From assembly GCA_026636295.1 (NCBI GenBank), contig CP089453.1, positions 806,001 through 870,000 of the forward strand: a DNA stretch of 64,000 nt, given 5' to 3'. Below are positions 62,281 through 64,000 of the stretch, piece by piece. Below the pieces are notes generated by a model, which was not told the origin of the DNA, ran no database searches, and saw nothing but the letters and a program-made list of their open reading frames with translations. A program made the translations under genes and the position numbers. The DNA is from Medakamo hakoo (taxonomy: Eukaryota > Chlorophyta > Trebouxiophyceae > Coccomyxaceae). Every line of letters begins with the position of its first letter. Within the stretch, counting starts at the first letter, position 1.

Positions 62281-63902
62281 TCAAGCCCACGCCCGCGCCG
62301 CTCTGAGCAAGGCATTGAACGCGCCGTCCACACCCGGAATCGTGGGCACGCGCCCCTGGTCGGCGAGCACCCGGTGCGCACACCCCACGCCCGAGAAGAC
62401 GACGGCGTTCACGCCCTGCCCCGGGAACGTGGAGTCGCCGGCGCAGTAGAGCCCCGGCAGCCCCGTCCGGGCCATGGGCATGGCCAGCATGCCGGCCAGC
62501 CGCTTGGCCGGGATGGGCCCGTACGTGCCGTCGACGCGGCCCAGGAACCGGCGGTGCGTGCGCGGCGTGCCGACCTCGCGGAAGATGGTCCCTGCTTTCA
62601 GGCCCGGGAAGAATGCCTCCAGGCGGTCGACAAACGCGTCCGCCGCCGCTTCTTTGGCGGCCGCGTAACCCGCCGGGTCGGCGTCCTTGGCCGGCCAGGC
62701 GTCCACCCAGTCCGGCGTGAAGGCGTGGAAGACGTGCGTGCCGGGCGGGCACAGCGACGGGTCGAGGAGGGAGGGGATGGAGACGAAGAGGGTGCCGCGC
62801 GCGTCCTCCATCCGCGCCCAGTCCTCGCAAATGATGTGGTGGCACTCCGTCCCTTCCGGCAGGACGTCCTTTTTAATCCCCAGGTGCATGGAAAAGAAGG
62901 ACGGCGCTTTCGTGTACTTGGAGCGGAAAGCCGCTTCTTCCGGCGGGGTGGACGAGGCCGGGACGAGCTTGTCGAACGTGTCCCACCGCGTCGCGTTTGA
63001 GATGACGGCGCGCGCCTCCAGCGTCCGCCCGTCGGCGGTGGTGACGCCGGACGCGCGGCCGGCGCCGTCCACCACCACGCCCGTCACGCGCGTGCCGTAC
63101 TCGATGACGCCGCCGTGCGAGACCAAGCCGTCGGCGAGCTTGTCGGCGAGGACGCCCGTCCCGCCGACGGGGTAGTTGATGCCGCCATAGTGACTGGGGG
63201 AGTTTTTTTTTTTTTTTGTCGACGGTTCAGGTGAGTGCAAAGGCCAGTGTTTTCACCCACACAGCTGCAAGAGCACGCTGTCCCCACCCCTGGTGTGAAG
63301 CAAACCCATCGAAAACGCACCGGTCGCAGAAGACCATGCCCGCGTTGATCATGGGCGTGAGGTCGGCCGACACCGTGCTCCAGCAGTAACACTCCATGTC
63401 GATGAATTTCAGCAGTTCCGGGTCTTGGATGTGTTTGCGGGCGACGTCGCCCGCGTTGGTGGCCACGAACGACGCCAGCGTCAAGCACGCGCCAGGCTTG
63501 CGGCCAAACTGCCCGAGCAAGTAGGCGGGCTCTTCCAGCGACTTGAGCTCCAGCGCGTTGAGCGCGTCGAAGACGCGCCAGCACTCGCCGTAGAACTTTT
63601 TGATGCCGTCCCGTTCGTGCGGAAACGCGCGGGTCAGCTCGTCGATGAACGCGCCGTACTCCCGCCAGACCTTGACTTCCAAGCCGTCAGGGTGGGCGGG
63701 CGAGGGTGGGAGGTGGTAGTGGATTTGCGTCGGGTCGGGGACGGTCGCCGCGCTCTGGCCGACGGCCGCCAAAGCTCGAGTGATTAAATTCGTCGAGCCT
63801 GGGTCTCCCGCCGGACCTAGGCCAAACATCATGGACGCGCCTACGTCAAAGGTGAAGCCTTCGCGCGTGAAGGCGCCGCCGGAGCCGCCGGGGATGAGGT
63901 AG
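62281..63902 (-). CDS. CRTISO: Carotenoid isomerase CRTISO (partial, 5' end outside window)
   Basis: Two exons visible on the minus strand, 63902-63321 and 63193-62281, phase 2; about 498 residues. The first visible exon starts mid-gene after a CCCAG acceptor and reads [20 protein letters not shown], then GASMMFGLG. The junction gives [20 protein letters not shown], exactly as in plant CRTISO. The end has [20 protein letters not shown] and [11 protein letters not shown], the C-terminal FAD-binding block. CRTISO converts 7,9,9',7'-tetra-cis-lycopene to all-trans-lycopene in plastids. The FAD-binding GxGxxG N-terminus and transit peptide lie beyond 64000. Sequence 63903-64000 is intron with no exon recognisable in it. 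Confidence 0.95.
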
Positions 63903-64000
63903 CTGGGAGTTTGGCGGAGTGGGTGGTGGTGGTTGAGGGTCGGGGTCTGTGCGCCGATTTGGAGCTCCGGCTTCCCGGAGGACGCGTTTTCCTCCTATCA

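Noticed and set aside
60692-62449. Second plus frame of 585 codons overlapping RPL4
   Set aside because: Arg/Pro/His-rich shadow of RPL4 exon 2 in another frame; it also crosses the RPL4 intron.
1-64000. Mobile elements, CRISPR arrays, rRNA
   Set aside because: No terminal repeats, reverse transcriptase, transposase or integrase motifs, no spaced repeat array of CRISPR type, and no rRNA sequence were recognised; repeats are simple or tandem only.

Overview
The window is nuclear DNA of a eukaryotic, photosynthetic organism, most likely a green alga (Viridiplantae). The evidence is short spliceosomal introns, very GC-rich coding sequence (about 70% by eye, with G/C third positions), a PsbQ subunit of photosystem II, a carotenoid isomerase (CRTISO), a plastid-type signal peptide peptidase, and housekeeping genes of eukaryotic type (midasin, WDR12, delta-COP, THOC1, EMC6, RPL4). 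I do not name a species. I see no transposon, virus-like element, CRISPR array, rRNA or convincing tRNA.

Layout. 1-123 is the 3' end of an elongation factor Ts gene. 233-3054 (minus) carries a YbaK-type aminoacyl-tRNA deacylase and cysteinyl-tRNA synthetase. 3525-5143 is WDR12 and 5488-24964 is the giant midasin gene MDN1, whose eight exons close in frame to 5966 residues. 25944-27749 is IMP dehydrogenase. 27926-36252 is a compact alternating block: glutaredoxin, an RLF/Ncb5or-like cytochrome b5 protein, a small membrane protein, delta-COP, an alanine-rich coiled-coil protein and an FKBP12-type prolyl isomerase. 36617-49918 holds a conserved hypothetical protein, a myristoylated HECT-like protein, a GPH/MFS_2 transporter, EMC6, a cysteine-dioxygenase-like cupin, a chloroplast signal peptide peptidase and a PP2C phosphatase. 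50128-63902 holds a secreted Kazal/V8-like protease, an RPI-like protein, PSBQ, THOC1, a BAR-domain protein, a small orphan, RPL4 and partial CRTISO.

The 27 genes change strand often. There are eight head-to-head pairs, several with under 250 bp between the two start codons (down to 68 bp), so shared bidirectional promoters are likely. Introns mostly start GTGCGT or GTGAGT and end CAG. Several have an A-run rather than a pyrimidine tract immediately before the acceptor, and many carry poly-T, poly-C or poly-G runs.

Functional links. WDR12 (Ytm1) is, in yeast, a substrate that midasin (Rea1) pulls off pre-60S ribosomes, and here the two genes are direct neighbours in the same direction. With RPL4, EF-Ts, CysRS and the tRNA deacylase, the window is rich in ribosome and translation genes. 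PSBQ, CRTISO and the signal peptide peptidase are plastid functions. Delta-COP and EMC6 serve the secretory pathway. Exon boundaries were inferred by reading splice sites and checking that codon phase closes across every junction.
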